A stretch of DNA of 64,000 nt from Acanthosepion esculentum (lineage: Eukaryota; Mollusca; Cephalopoda; Sepiida; Sepiidae): the NCBI GenBank assembly GCA_964036315.1, contig OZ038498.1:8333136-8397135 (forward strand). Reading direction: 5' to 3'. Of the stretch, positions 33,125-44,370 are shown piece by piece. The notes under the pieces are model-generated. The model was not told where the DNA came from. It saw only the letters and a list, made by a program, of their open reading frames with translations, and ran no database searches. Each line of letters starts with the position of its first letter. Position 1 is the first letter of the stretch. The position numbers were made by a program, and so were the translations under genes.

Positions 33125-34233
33125 TAGGATCATTTTCCAACTTTTTCAAGATGATCTTCGCCCGCTCTAACCTTCTAACTTTCTGTCCTAGAGTAAGACG
33201 TTGCCTCAAATATTTTACGTACGATTTCATTATCAAGTTTTTGTCACTGCTCTTTTGACTGTCATAAGTGAATCTCCCCTCTCACGTGACGAACGTCTTG
33301 TGGATTGAGTTGGATCTTTTCTAATTAATCACTTTAGCTCTAAGTTGAAATGAATGATCTCTCTTAATGTTGTGACCTCCGGATCCAGTTTTCCGCTCTA
33401 CTGTTTCCTCTTTTTTTAAATTATTCACCGTTCTCTTGATGGTTCTTGAATAGACTTTGAAAACGGAAGCCATCTAACCAATGCCTTTATCCACTGGGGC
33501 TCAAGGACACATACTTAAAGTAACATTTCAATATTTTATTGTAGTGCCTTTCAGTAAAGTTTTGATTGGCTAATACGTTTAGTTAGATGTTATTATTAGC
33601 AAATTATTTTAAATCGTTCATGCAGCTAATTGATTATTTCTGATGCGATTATTGGTCTTTTATGCATTTGTAAGATGGAAGCGACTATTTTCTGTGCAAA
33701 CTATAGAATTTCTTCCAGTGATTTTCTAAATTCATTTTTCCTTGCACTATACTAAGAGGGGCTGGTACCTTCTCGGATTGACCCATATTTCAAACTCTGT
33801 TCAAATAACCAAATATCAGATTTTGGGGAAATATATCCGAAGCGGACGATTTCTGCAGCCACTGCTTTGTAGTTTTGAAGTTAGTTCATCCATATGAAAT
33901 TAAGGTTGAGGCTTTACAGCATTGGTTTTTCCATGTTATTTGCTACTTCTTTTTTTGGTAGAATGTTTTGACATCAATGGCAAGCATATTATAAGCCTAT
34001 TATTACTTGTTTATTTGGGAGCATCAGTTTGTATTGATTTTGTCTTTCGTTATCGATTCTTCGCTTATTACTTTCGTACAGCTTTTACATTAATAGTCAT
34101 ATATTCGATGCTGTGATTCTACGTGAGATCCTTTGTAAAATATATATTTATTTTGATATTATGTCCAAACAGACAACTTGAATTTTTTTTACCTTTTTCC
34201 ATACATTTCTCTAGAAAGTTTGGATTTTGGTTG
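33123..34233. other. Non-coding; short tRNA-like SINE scrap
   Basis: At about 33465-33512 the minus strand reads CAGTGGATAAAGGCATTGGT and TAGATGG, the head of family S1. Otherwise nothing recognised. Confidence 0.45.
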
Positions 34234-34330
34234 TGTAGTATCGTATGCAAATTAAATAGACAAGTATAAATAGGGAACAATTCACTAACATGGGGTGGCT
34301 ATGCCTAGCTTTTGTGTCCAGTTAAATTCA
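34234..34330 (+). repeat. LTR-like start, copy 1
   Basis: TGTAGTATCGTATGCAAATT, a TATA box (TATAAATAG at 34265) and GGGTGGCTATGCCTA match 35666-35745. Orientation is plus. Confidence 0.6.
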
Positions 34331-34624
34331 TTGGGTTTTTTTTTGCGTAACATTGCAAATGGCTCTATTATGCTGCTGTATCTTGGTATGTATTTACTAT
34401 ACGAATTTATTACCCCTCCGCATTCATTCTAATTCTGTTTTATTTGTTGGACCAGCTATTTCTGTTATTTTCTTTGTTAGTCTATCGTTGTGTGATATGC
34501 CTTCTTTTGGTATTTGATATCCTAAATATTTCTTATTTCAGTCAAATATACATTTGTCTTTGTTTACAGTCATGCCTGTCTTTTTTGATCTCACTAAAAT
34601 TTGCTCGGTTTTATATTTTTTTCT

Positions 34625-35083
34625 TTAGTTCTTTCCCCTACACATATAGCGTCTTGGTATATTATTATATTTTTTTACTTTTCCTAATAAGACTCTTTCA
34701 ATTACTTTTGAAAAATATGCCTCGAAGTTATTTTTTAAGCTAAACGGTAGTCGAGTCCATTTTAGTAAGCCTATAGGGGTGTTTATCGTGGTGATTTCCT
34801 TGAATTTCTCGTCAATTTCTATGTGGTTGTATGCTGCCTTGAGATCAACTTTTGCAAAGTGTTCCATTTGTGCTCACTCGTGGCTGGCAGTTTCGATATT
34901 TGGCAAAGGAAAAGAGTCTGAACATATCTGGTGATTTATCCCTATATTGTACTCACCATATATCCTTAAATCTCCGTCAGATTTCTTTATCGCTACTATC
35001 GGTGACGCCCAATTGCTACCACCTTGAGTTACTCTTTCTAGTATGCCTTGTTGTATCATTTTGTTTAAATTGACTACTACCAA
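34625..35083 (-). pseudogene. Gypsy-type reverse transcriptase, broken
   Basis: Two minus-strand frames: NLNKMIQQGILERVTQGG, ASPIVAIKKSDGD and QICSDSFPLPNIET (34874-35083), then FAKVDLKAAYNHIEIDE and INTPIGLLKWTRLPFSLKN (34640-34860). These are consecutive fingers/palm segments of Ty3/Gypsy polymerase; a frameshift separates them and the YxDD segment is not readable. A short further echo of the same region lies at 35190-35225. The neighbouring LTR-like and integrase-end sequences are on the opposite strand, so the locus is rearranged. Confidence 0.85.
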
Positions 35084-35278
35084 AGGTAGAATATGAATTG
35101 GAACTTTTCTTTATATTTTGAGTGATAATTTCCTTGTAGTCGGATGCTAGCTTTATAGCCTTTCAATAATCCTATTTCATTATCTTTAATTTTACTAATA
35201 AGACTCTTTGAATTACTTCGATATTAATGGGAAGACAAATCTAAGCCCCCATAACTATGCCCTTTTCAACGAAAGGAA

Positions 35279-35665
35279 ATGTATGGTATAGAAAGAATAA
35301 AGTCTAATCCAGGAGAAGCAAATTTCCTGATACAAAAAGGACACAACACGACTATACTTGAGAAAAAGGGACAACATATACTGGCACATGCAGATCAGTT
35401 CAGAAGCAGAAACGAACTGGATGACGTAGAAATGGAGGATCAAGAGCAAGAAGAGATAAAACGTTAAAAAAGTGGAACAGAACAAGAAATGAAAGAAATT
35501 GAAAATGAAACGACAGACGAGAATGAATAAGGAAATGAAGAGAGACTGAGATCACCATTAAAGAGAAAACAAGCAAGAAAAGAGGAAAGACAAAACAATA
35601 CAAAAATAATCAGGTATAGTAAAAAAAAAAAGACAAGTGTATACGACCTCTCCGATTCAGGGAGG
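35279..35665 (+). pseudogene. Gypsy-type pol C-terminus and polypurine tract
   Basis: Reads LIQKGHNTTILEKKGQHIL and HADQFRSRNELDD, similar to the end of Gypsy integrase where an H-x2-Q-x-R motif precedes an acidic tail; stops follow at 35466 and later. The purine-rich CAGGGAGG at 35658-35665 lies immediately before the TG of the LTR-like sequence, as a plus-strand primer site would. Confidence 0.6.
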
Positions 35666-35745
35666 TGTAGTATTGTATGCAAATTATGATAGATAAATAT
35701 AAATAGAGAACAACTGAATATAGGGTGGATATGCCTATCATACCC
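35666..35745 (+). repeat. LTR-like start, copy 2
   Basis: Begins TGTAGTATTGTATGCAAATT with TATA box at about 35698; matches 34234-34330. The 3' boundary is unclear. Confidence 0.6.
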
Positions 35746-37737
35746 GGTTGCTATTCAAGACAGGGAGATCTGTACTACGACTACTACTTCGCAGAGAGAT
35801 AGACAAAAAACATAACAGGTTGCTTTCCAGTTTCTTAATTTGTCCATTCCTTTGCCAGTGGTCAATGAGTTCGTTTGGCCTGCGACATTTTTAGTATTTT
35901 TATATTAAAAGTTCAATAAGGATTCAATGTCCATTTATATCAACGAACTCATTAAAACTTCCATAAGTACTGCTCTTTACATTTGAAACACGGTGTTTTA
36001 CATGTAAAACACAAATATATAATAAACAGCATGCAACAGGTATAATTAAATATATTGTTGAAATCTATATAACCCATTAGGATTGAAAGGCTTAATTTAA
36101 GGATGATATCTTAATTAATCTACATTACCTGGCTATTTTTTTTTTTAAAACTGAATCTTCTAAAAGGGGGGGGATTGATATTCTGTCCCAAGAGATTTCT
36201 TTAAAGTGTTGAGGTCTTACGGAATGCATAGGGTAAGTTAAGAATGACAAACATTGCCGTACTGATCAGAACTTTAGCGACCAGAATATAGTCGTGAGGG
36301 TCTGAAACTCTGGTCACGGAAATCTTATAGTGATGGGGTTTTTTTTTAAGTTTTAAAGCAAACGAAAGACAATATGGTTGCAACAATGGAAGAGTGAGAC
36401 AGTCCATGTGGTGATGTGCCGGTAGTCGACCTTTTGACATCCGCCTTCTCTAGCTCCTTCTCCCCCTCTTGTTTCCTCCAATAATCTATACTACTATTAT
36501 CGTGTCTCCTGACTCAACAAAACGCGAAAAAGAAACCTAAGAAATATTCCGTAGTTCATTCAGTGTGTGATGCTGCTTTGGGACCTGAAAAATTTCCTAT
36601 AGACCACGAGACATGATACCTAACAGCTTTGGTCAGTTAGTCAGATTTTGGGAAGCGGAACTTTTAGACAGATACTCGTATATCAGCGGTAATTTCTTTA
36701 GTTTCTTAAAGTCTTTTTTTCCCATTAATTATTTCGCTTATCTATGTAAGGTCGGCATTTTTTACCACAGTTTGGTGCTGTATCTTCGCTTGGCATTCTT
36801 TTTGCTTTGTTTGTTTTTAGTGATTCCTTTTCTATTGAATTACACTTTCTTTTTCGATAGACGACAGTAATTCATTATTAATCTTTTCTGTTTTAATCAT
36901 ATTATTCGACTTCGTGGACAGAAGTGGTCGTTTCTCATTTATTTATTTTCTTTATCCCGTATCTTATAATTTATTTTCCACCAGAATGTTCCGTCGTAAC
37001 ACAATTTTTTCCACACTCGTATACTTATTAATAATCTAACCATATTTATTTGGAAAGCAATTGGCTTCGCTGCGCACTCTCTCCCCTCTCTGCCACCGCT
37101 TTTTTCTCTCCTCCAACACACACACACATACTCTCTCTCTCTCTCTCTCTTTTCGAATGTAGCTTGTCCCCTTTATAAGTAAAAATATACAATAGAGAAA
37201 CAAACTCTGTATAATCTTGCGATACCCTTCTTCGTTGACGTCGTTTACCAAACACTGACAACTTTCACATCCGTACGAGACAGGCCTGCCTAGCTATTTA
37301 AATTTTGATTTTCTTTCTTCAAATTACTCATTGTTATTCCACATCCTCGTTTATTTTATTTTTCCCTTTTCCCAACATGTCTGTTTATTCCAACCCGTCC
37401 GTTTGTTTGCACTTCCCCACCCTCAATCTTGTTCCGAAAACAAATAAATTTTCTATCTTTCTCTTTTATTTTAACCTGCTATTTTATTCCAACATTGCTT
37501 TCCATTCTTGATATCAAAGTATAGCACTTATACCAGCTTTGATATAACAGTTATCCAGTCAAAGCGTCTCTCGATAAATGTAATTTCATTAAATGTCGCA
37601 GAATACAGACTGAACTATAGATTAAAACTGAATGATATTAAGTAATGAGAGCAAGGTCATGTTTTGGCTAAACAGTTTCAGAACTTACATTTGTATAAGT
37701 AGGATTGAGAAAAGACAAGGGAGAAGAGGTATGCGGA
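35746..37737. other. Non-coding, nothing recognised
   Basis: No gene or TE supported across about 2 kb; a short CT run is at 37130-37150. Confidence 0.45.
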
Positions 37738-37822
37738 CAGATAGACACAAATATAGACACACACATATAGATACACAAATATAGACACACACATATAGAT
37801 ACACACATATAGACACACACAT
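37738..37822. repeat. ATAGACACACAC minisatellite
   Basis: About seven 12-base units of ATAGA(C/T)ACACA(C/A)AT. Confidence 0.9.
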
Positions 37823-37912
37823 ATTTTTTACAGATTATTTCTATCGTAAATACAAATAAAGTTATAATTTTTTTAAAGTGCACACGATCTTTATGGACAC
37901 CCTGTATAATAC
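37823..37912 (-). repeat. mariner-type terminal repeat fragment
   Basis: Matches the right end of the MITE at 46868-46955 (ATTATTTCTATCG, AATAAAGTTATAA, AAAGTGCACACG, GACACCCTGTATA). Confidence 0.85.
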
Positions 37913-37984
37913 AGTGAAAGTACTGTCTGTAACATTAGAGGAAATAAGAGTTAAAATGAAAAAACAACTGGGATTTAAAGAAAA

Positions 37985-38580
37985 AAGAGAAAAATATTAC
38001 TGGAAGCAATTTATTTTCAATATGTGACAATGTATTTATGTACGCAGAATGAATTGTGATACCAGCGTCGTTACAAAAACGAATGTTAAAGGAATTTCAC
38101 ATAGGGCATCCAGGAATTTCAAGATGAAATCCTTAATGAGGTGTTATACGTATTGGCTGAAAATGGACGAAAACGTTGAAAATTTAGTAAGATTATGCAA
38201 CGGTTGCGCTCTGGCAGCGAATCGAGCACCTATTAAATTTCAGCCTCGGTCAAAAACTGACATTCCACGTTCCAGAATACACATGAACTTCACAGGAGCC
38301 TTAAACGGAGCATAATATCTAGTTGAGATAGATACTTACACAAAATGGCCAGAAGTGGTAAATATAGAAAACCGACTACCACTGTTACTATAAGTTTCTT
38401 ATACGAGATTTTTTGCAAGGTTCGGGGTACTCGACACTATCGTTAAAAACAACGGCACACAATTCCCTTCTAGTGATTTTGAGGGTTTAGCGATTACAAC
38501 ACCTCCTCATCACCTAAGAAGTAACGACAAGCTGAACGATTTGTTGATACTTTTAAAAGGGCACTAAAAATATTCGGAGG
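37985..38580 (+). pseudogene. Gypsy integrase, 5' part, decayed
   Basis: Reads FSICDNVFMYAE, KRMLKEFHIGHPGIS (H of the HHCC zinc finger), then MKSLMRCYTYWLKM and LVRLCNGCALAA (CC). The catalytic core follows: IHMNFTGAL, where the first catalytic Asp is Asn; VKNNGTQF, where the second is Asn; and a damaged third site. At least one frameshift and several stops. The family's role is insertion of Gypsy cDNA; this copy cannot act. Broken at 38580 by a LINE. Confidence 0.88.
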
Positions 38581-38584
38581 GGGA

Positions 38585-38965
38585 AGGGCAGATGAACTGC
38601 TCCGATGAGCTGCTTTCACTGGTTCCCAGACTTCATGAATTTAAGCATTCAACGAGGCTGTCATCTCGCTCTCACCCTTTCAGTGTCCAAACTGTTAAAT
38701 GTAGCCGTCTCTTCTACTCCAATAGCTTCATGTCTCGCACTTATCGCCTGTGGAACTCCCTCCCCTATTCCTGTTTCCCTGATAGCTATAATCTACAACT
38801 ATCCAAATGTAATATCAATCGACGTCTCCAGATGTCTTGATATATCCCCTATCATTCTCTTCATCCTTTCCTCTATCACTCCTCTTTGCTCTCGCTCCAT
38901 CCCTCTGTAACCCCTGCTAGTGGCTTCCCGCCTTGCTTGGGGTGAAACGCTTAAAAAAGTAATGT
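38585..38965 (+). mobile_element. Jockey-type LINE 3' end inserted in Gypsy
   Basis: An 82-codon clean frame carries CSDELLSLVPRLHEFKHST, SRLFYSNSFMSRTYRLWNSL and CFPDSYNLQLSKCNIN, then a 3' UTR ending TTGCTTGGGGTGAAACGC and an A run at 38957. Gypsy coding resumes directly after. Least decayed LINE end in the window. Confidence 0.9.
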
Positions 38966-38966
38966 T

Positions 38967-39470
38967 ACAGCAATTTCTTAACGTTTTCAGGATAACGTCA
39001 AAACCCAAACACCGTGTCTGGAATGTCGCCGGCAGAACTGATGTTCTCCAGGAAGATTAAGTCCGTATTTAACAAATTACTATCAAATTTTTACCAGAAC
39101 GGAAGGCGAGAACATCAAAGAATCAAAATAATATAAATAAATATTTTAAACTTGGTGATATAGTGTTTTTTTTTAAATGTCCCAATGTGGAAAAGCATTC
39201 TGGGAAGATGGCGAGATAAAAAAACAAATTGGAAAAATGACGTACATGGTACAGGAACAAAGGTGGGACCATAATGACATGATATTGTATGATATGTTTG
39301 ACGTAACCACACCATCAGAAATTAGTGAACCAAGGATGTACAGTAAAAGAAAAAGAACAGCAACGGAACATTTGAGTATTGAACCCAAACTGAAAAGATA
39401 TGGACTCCAGAGATGTCATCTCAAAAAGCGGAGGCGTCATATAGGAAGAAAAAGCAAACTAAATTAAATG
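38967..39470 (+). pseudogene. Gypsy integrase, 3' part
   Basis: Continues the integrase after the LINE: a segment with ELMFSRKIKS-like coding in a shifted frame (about 39030-39075), then FWEDGEIKKQIGKMTYMVQ, the W-x2-G-x-I-x-K-x-I-G pattern of the C-terminal domain, DVTTPSEISEP and a basic tail. Stops and frame changes are present. Confidence 0.75.
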
Positions 39471-39619
39471 CAGAATTAGATGCCTGGAAAACGGCCTTCC
39501 AAAGACGATCATTGCAACAGTTTGAGAGATATGTACGTTCATCTATTTCCCTCCAACAGAAGGCCAACTTTTGTGTTATATAGGAAGAAAATGAGAAGCC
39601 ACCAACACCGAGGTTCGAG

Positions 39620-39950
39620 TGTAACATTCTGGACTTATGAATATGTTTTCCGCCAGGTGTATAAATAGCGGTGTCAGGCTACTGACTGTAGTGATTATTG
39701 TGTGACTATTGAGTGGAACTATCCAGTCGAATTAGTGTGAATTATTGTGCCTCGATGATTTTGATTTTGATTTAGGATTTCCCGGACGTTAAGCTGAGCA
39801 GCGCTTATAACAAGGTATTCACTGAAAAGGTTAATTATTTTGGGTTGACTTCTTGGTTCTTGTTACGCATTTATTTGCGGTTGTAATTAAATATTGTTTT
39901 ATTTAACATTGAATTCTTCTTGAGTTCTGTTTTATTATTAACATAAAATA
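39620..39950 (+). repeat. Gypsy 3' LTR candidate
   Basis: Starts TGTAACATTCTGGACTTATG, has a TATA box (GTATAAATAGCGG at 39659) and an AT-rich end with AATAAA-like signals. It follows the integrase end at the expected distance. No second copy lies in the window, so the end is uncertain. Confidence 0.55.
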
Positions 39951-40418
39951 AAATATGTCACAAAATAAATATAAAAAAAGACAATTTATTATTAGCGACA
40001 AAGAACAGGAAACTATGGAGAGCTGTGATCGGTAACGTTTTGAAGCGATACAGCACACAGAAGATGAAGAGTTACTTTTGGACAGTACGTTCAGCTATGG
40101 CACCATCTCCATAAATGGCACATATCCTGTTTGCTGTTTTTTTTTCCTTTCCGGAAATAAAAGATCATGAAATAAAGAACCTACACCTAAAATAGCTCTA
40201 TTTTCAAATTTAACGTAAAAATATTAAAAACGCACAATACACAAAATTATCAAATTAAAAAAGGCGCATTGAAAGGCTACCTTTTAGATTAAGTACATAT
40301 GTCATAAATTTCATAACATGTGGAAGAAAATCGTATATTCCAACGCTATTGAAAAACACTACGACCAATTGTTCCGACCCATGTATATTCAACTCATAAT
40401 ATATTGGAGAAAAATATT
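39951..40418. other. Non-coding, nothing recognised
   Basis: No supported feature. Confidence 0.45.
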
Positions 40419-40905
40419 ATGGATTTCGTTAATCGGACTGACTTCCTCATCTTGGTTGCTTTCCTCACAACGTTTCGGCCGTCTGATCCTCCGGCCTTCC
40501 TCAGGTGCATCTCGAACTCGGGAACCGTCGGTCTGGAATTTCGAACCCAACCCTTTATTGTTACGGGGGTACCATGTTCTCGTTCCATTAAGGCCATCGC
40601 TGCTGCTACTACTGCTTGACGCCATCGTTGCTGCAGCTGTTGCTTCTATTATCGTTGTCACCGCTCTTGTTTGTCGCTGCCACTGCCTTTGCTCGGGATT
40701 GAACTCAGGACATCGGGAGAACTTGCAATCACTGTTCCAACGTCCTAGTCGCCTCGGCCATGTGTCACTGGGACCGACGGTTCCCGAGTTCGAGATGCAC
40801 CTGAGGAAGGCCGGAGGATCAGACGGCCGAAACGTTGTGAGGAAAGCAACCAAGATGAGGAAGTCAGTCCGATTAACGAAATCCATAGTGAAAACCCCTC
40901 ATCCC
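40419..40905. repeat. SINE-like S2 palindromic dimer with tRNA-like head
   Basis: Arms 40419-40525 and about 40782-40890 are near-perfect reverse complements. Inside, on the minus strand, lie a class II tRNA-like head and a block GTTCGAAATTCC preceded by AATAAAGGGTT, shared with family S1. The plus arm carries CTGAGGA (40801-40807), GGCCG/CGGCC stem, GAAA (40829-40832). A shorter inverted pair is at 59185-59362. It can look like an open frame on both strands but encodes nothing recognised. Confidence 0.85.
40694..40764 (-). promoter_or_regulatory. tRNA-like Pol III promoter of S2
   Basis: Minus strand: A box TGGCCGAGGCGACTAGG (about 40745-40761) and B box GAGTTCAATCCCGAGC (40694-40709), at normal tRNA spacing with a Ser/Leu-like long middle. 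Confidence 0.65.
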
Positions 40906-42627
40906 AAAAATATAGACGAGAAAAATATTGTTGAAACTTTCATTATATTAAGTAAATTGTATTTTTAAACCGTTAATGAATTCTAAGATACCCGTTGTTA
41001 AATAGACTACGCGTGTAATTTGAATTGATATTTAAATGAATGTTATTGGAAATGGAATAGACTTTTAAAGGTTAATTTACTTTTATTTCAAGCAATGGAT
41101 ATAAAAATGATATATATCTTCTAGTTCGTAAGTGTACACTGCGTGCAACACTTTTTCCATAAAGTCGAGAAGTAATAATTTAATATATAAAAAAATGGAG
41201 AAATACAGCTTGATATCCAACGGCGCAAAATGGTTGCAAATCTTGTCAAGGATAGCGGGAAATTATGTGGAAGAAACATTCAAGGAAAAAGCTGTAGTGC
41301 CCCTTTGGCGCGAAATATGATAGAAGATTATTAAGAAGAAAAATGTATTATTCCTTTCCGTTTAATTTATTTTGCTTTTTTTCATTTGCTTTTAATCCTT
41401 TCATTATATATTCAAATATTTCTGCCTGCTATTATTTTCCGACGCCATGTCTTTTGGCAGATTTTGATTCATTCCTTGGCTTTTTTTCTCTCTCTCTCTC
41501 TCCCTCTCTCTGTGTGTTTTGAAAATTATTTTCTTTATTTAAGCTACTTGCTTCATTTTTGTTCGTTCATTAATAATTTATATTTTCAGTTTTTCGATTA
41601 ACACTTTTTCCTTCATTCTTTTGATTTCTTTTTTAATTTTTTCTTCCAAATCGTGTTTTTCATTCAACTATTTATTTCTTTATTTCTTTCTTATAACATA
41701 ATTGTTTCATCCACTAGTCCATTCAAATATTCATTCATCTTCCTATTTCATTCTGTTCTCGTCGTTCTGTTTAACTTCCCACTACTGCATTCTTACGTTT
41801 ATATTTACTTATTTAATTACGTTACGTTTTTTTTTTGTATATTTTTGTTTCTATTTCTTTCTTTTTTTTGGTCGTCTGTTTGAATTTTTCTTTTTCTTTC
41901 AGTGTAAATTTCTCTTTCAAATTGCTTTGCTTTTAATGTTCCTTCATTTCATTCTATTTTATATTACCCTTCTTTAAAAATCTTAAGAACATGGTAAATA
42001 AAAGTTTCAGAACGGGGTAAATAAAAACAGATGAACGCTGGAATGAATATAATGCAGACAGAATGAATAAATTTGTGCTGGCATTGAATTTGCAAATGTC
42101 AAAAGAAAGAATATTGGTCGGCTGCTTGTTTTGCTAAAAGGCATCTTTTTTGTGATAAATATCTTTAACGCTGATGCTATTATCTGCAAAAACATTACCA
42201 CCATCCTTATCATTATCTTCATCATTATTATTCCCCCTTATTTTATGGTAAATCTTCAAAAAATAACACCGCCACGATTACTACCACAGCCAGCACAGGA
42301 TCCCAGCAATCTTTCCATTAGTGGTGGAAATAGTTCAAACCTTGCCGACGGATTTATATTCGAACAACGAAGTTTCAAATAATGAGAATATTGAGAATTG
42401 AAACGACGATGATTGGCTTTGTGAAGCCAGGTTTTGTTTACTCTCTACTACAACATGTTCTTCAGAATACGCCGACTGCAAAGAGTTAAGATCTCCTTCA
42501 CCAAATGAGGCGTCCTGGGTAAGACGATAAACTACATCCGACAGCAAGGCCTCTGATCAAGAGGTTTTGGAGAGTGTGGAACCATTTCTTAATTGCTGGG
42601 GTTCCCAGGTCCACTCTGAGACTCGTG
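40906..42627. other. Non-coding, nothing recognised
   Basis: T-rich in the middle (41380-41980). No supported gene. Confidence 0.45.
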
Positions 42628-42830
42628 GTGGTAGCAACTGTTAGGGTCCCAACTATGGGCAAATAGTTAACCTCCAAACTGGGGCCCAAAAACTATGAAA
42701 GTTTAAAAATAGGTTTTAATACCAGCAATACATTTTTGTAAAAAAATATTACCAGCAATATATTTTTTGAAAAAAATATTACCAGTAATAAAAATCTTGC
42801 CGGCATTATTATATTTAACGAAATAATTTT
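42628..42830. repeat. Dispersed repeat F9, copy 1
   Basis: GTAGCAACTGTTAGGGTCCC, CCAAACTGGGGCCC and three ACCAGCAATA-type units match 45480-45670. Confidence 0.65.
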
Positions 42831-42857
42831 AAAGGGAAGCTTACTACACAAATATAC

Positions 42858-42858
42858 G

Positions 42859-42923
<65 letters not shown>
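42858..42923. repeat. (TA)n microsatellite
   Basis: Pure TA run. Confidence 0.95.
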
Positions 42924-42927
<4 letters not shown>

Positions 42928-42966
42928 GGTGTCCATAAAGTTCGTGTGTACTTTAAAAAATTTATA
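42924..42966 (+). repeat. mariner-type terminal repeat fragment
   Basis: GGGTGTCCATAAAGTTCGTG matches the left end of the element at 46577. Confidence 0.8.
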
Positions 42967-43189
42967 ACTTATATCTGTCTCTCATTCATTTAAACCGTTA
43001 TTTACCTTCTCTCTTTAAAACTTCTCTCTTTTAAGTTTTATTCCCCACCCTCACTTTAAAGCCTTTCCTTTTCTTCTTTCTACTGTTACACCTCTCTCTA
43101 GAGCTTTCATACATTTCCCTCTCACACTTGTTTCCCACTCCCACACATACACTCTAACTAAAAATTTGTTTTTTATACCCGGAGTTATA
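42967..43189. other. Non-coding, nothing recognised
   Basis: Pyrimidine-rich, no feature. Confidence 0.45.
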
Positions 43190-43297
43190 TTTTCCGATTT
43201 CTTTTTGAATTTGTAGGTCTGATGACTTGGATCGTGATTACGATTCCAATGTGATAAATTATAACCATGGAATATTAGTGTTTGAGCCTTTTATATT
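43190..43297. repeat. Foldback repeat F2, single arm
   Basis: One arm of F2 (TTGAATTTGTAGGTCTGATG to GTTTGAGCCTTTTATA). Confidence 0.85.
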
Positions 43298-43339
43298 ATA
43301 TAAATTTATATATTTATATTATACAGAAATATAGTTTTA

Positions 43340-43545
43340 AAGTGTGCTATATTTATGGGATAAAGTGTTTAATTTCAGAGATAGAGCGTATGTAAATATA
43401 AAAGTAAACATTGAAGTCACCACTCAGAGGCGACAGGCTGTTTCATGCTAAACGCAATCGCCAGGCCGCGAGTCTGACGATTGCGTCTAGCATGAAACAG
43501 CCTGTTGCCTCTGAGTGTTGACTTCAATGTTTACTTTTATATTTA
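43340..43545. repeat. Foldback repeat F8, copy 2
   Basis: Same lead and arms as 29250-29455; arms 43405-43464 and 43474-43535. Both outgoing strands carry the hammerhead-like core. Confidence 0.88.
43429..43467 (-). ncRNA. Hammerhead-type ribozyme candidate, F8 copy 2, minus arm
   Basis: Minus strand: helix I GGC/GCC (43465-43467 with 43429-43431), CTGGCGA (43458-43464; canonical is CTGACGA), TGC/GCA helix II, GAAA (43441-43444), helix III ACA/TGT (43433-43441), cleavage base C opposite 43432. The plus arm (43474-43506) has canonical CTGACGA, GAAA and a GTT triplet but weak helix I. Confidence 0.5.
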
Positions 43546-43555
43546 TATTATATAT

Positions 43556-43677
43556 ATTTTCTATGAAAATTTCTCGGACATTCAAGCCGGTAAATGTTGT
43601 TTAATACTGTTTATTATAAACAGAGCATTTACTTAAATATTTTATCTAGAAAAAAGAACGTATAAACATAAAAATGT

Positions 43678-43733
<56 letters not shown>
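43556..43733. repeat. F1 body unit plus (TA)n
   Basis: The F1 body (TTCAAGCCGGTAAATGTTGT onward) to about 43678, then a TA run. Confidence 0.85.
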
Positions 43734-43737
<4 letters not shown>

Positions 43738-44129
43738 GCGTGTGTGTGTGTATGTGTGTGGTTGTATTGGTTTAGTATTGGTTTATATTAAATTCGAACA
43801 ACAACAGCAATAATAATAATAATAATAATAATAATATTAATAATATTTATTGTATCTTGTTAGGCCAATAGACAAAATATTGAGAACTTTTGGACATGCT
43901 TTTGATCTTTCACAACGAAATCTAATGAATTTTGACTGATTTTTAGAGAAGAAAACTTTTAAAGCCAAATGGCCAGGCGTGTGTAAAGTTGTTTTAGGTT
44001 TCGCGACCAATATTCGACAGTTGGACCTTCAATATAGGATGTATTATTATTTATCGATATTGTTTTGATGGATAATTAGAAGTTAACGTAAACGTTTTTA
44101 GCAAGACGGACAACAGTTAGCTTTGCAGA
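43734..44129. other. Non-coding with (AAT)n
   Basis: (AAT)n at 43806-43845, otherwise no feature. Confidence 0.5.
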
Positions 44130-44370
44130 ATTAGCATAAGCATTATCTTGCTTATGCTATTATTTAGTTTAAAATTTTTTTAACCAGTAACTTTTAACAG
44201 TGAGACACGTCTTGTTCGTAACCTGTATGTATCGTGACATGACCATAATGTTTGAAGGAAACTATTACAACCTCCTTCCCACTGCTCTCGTCTAAATCAT
44301 GTGGGTTGACGATTTTCTGAAAGACACAACGACCAGGTCAACAATCAGGTTTATCCCATGGAAACAAATA
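44130..44370. repeat. Flank shared with Tc1 copy 1
   Basis: Near-identical to 20669-20905. Confidence 0.85.

Noticed and set aside
35464..35682. Minus-strand frames rich in F, L and S
   Set aside because: Shadow of the acidic Gypsy pol tail on the plus strand.
40318..40968. 216-codon frame on the plus strand and 165-codon frame on the minus strand
   Set aside because: Both run through the S2 palindromic SINE-like dimer; no recognisable protein and the sequence recurs at 59185.
42926..42966. Separate mariner insertion
   Set aside because: Only about 40 bases of one end are present; treated as a fragment.
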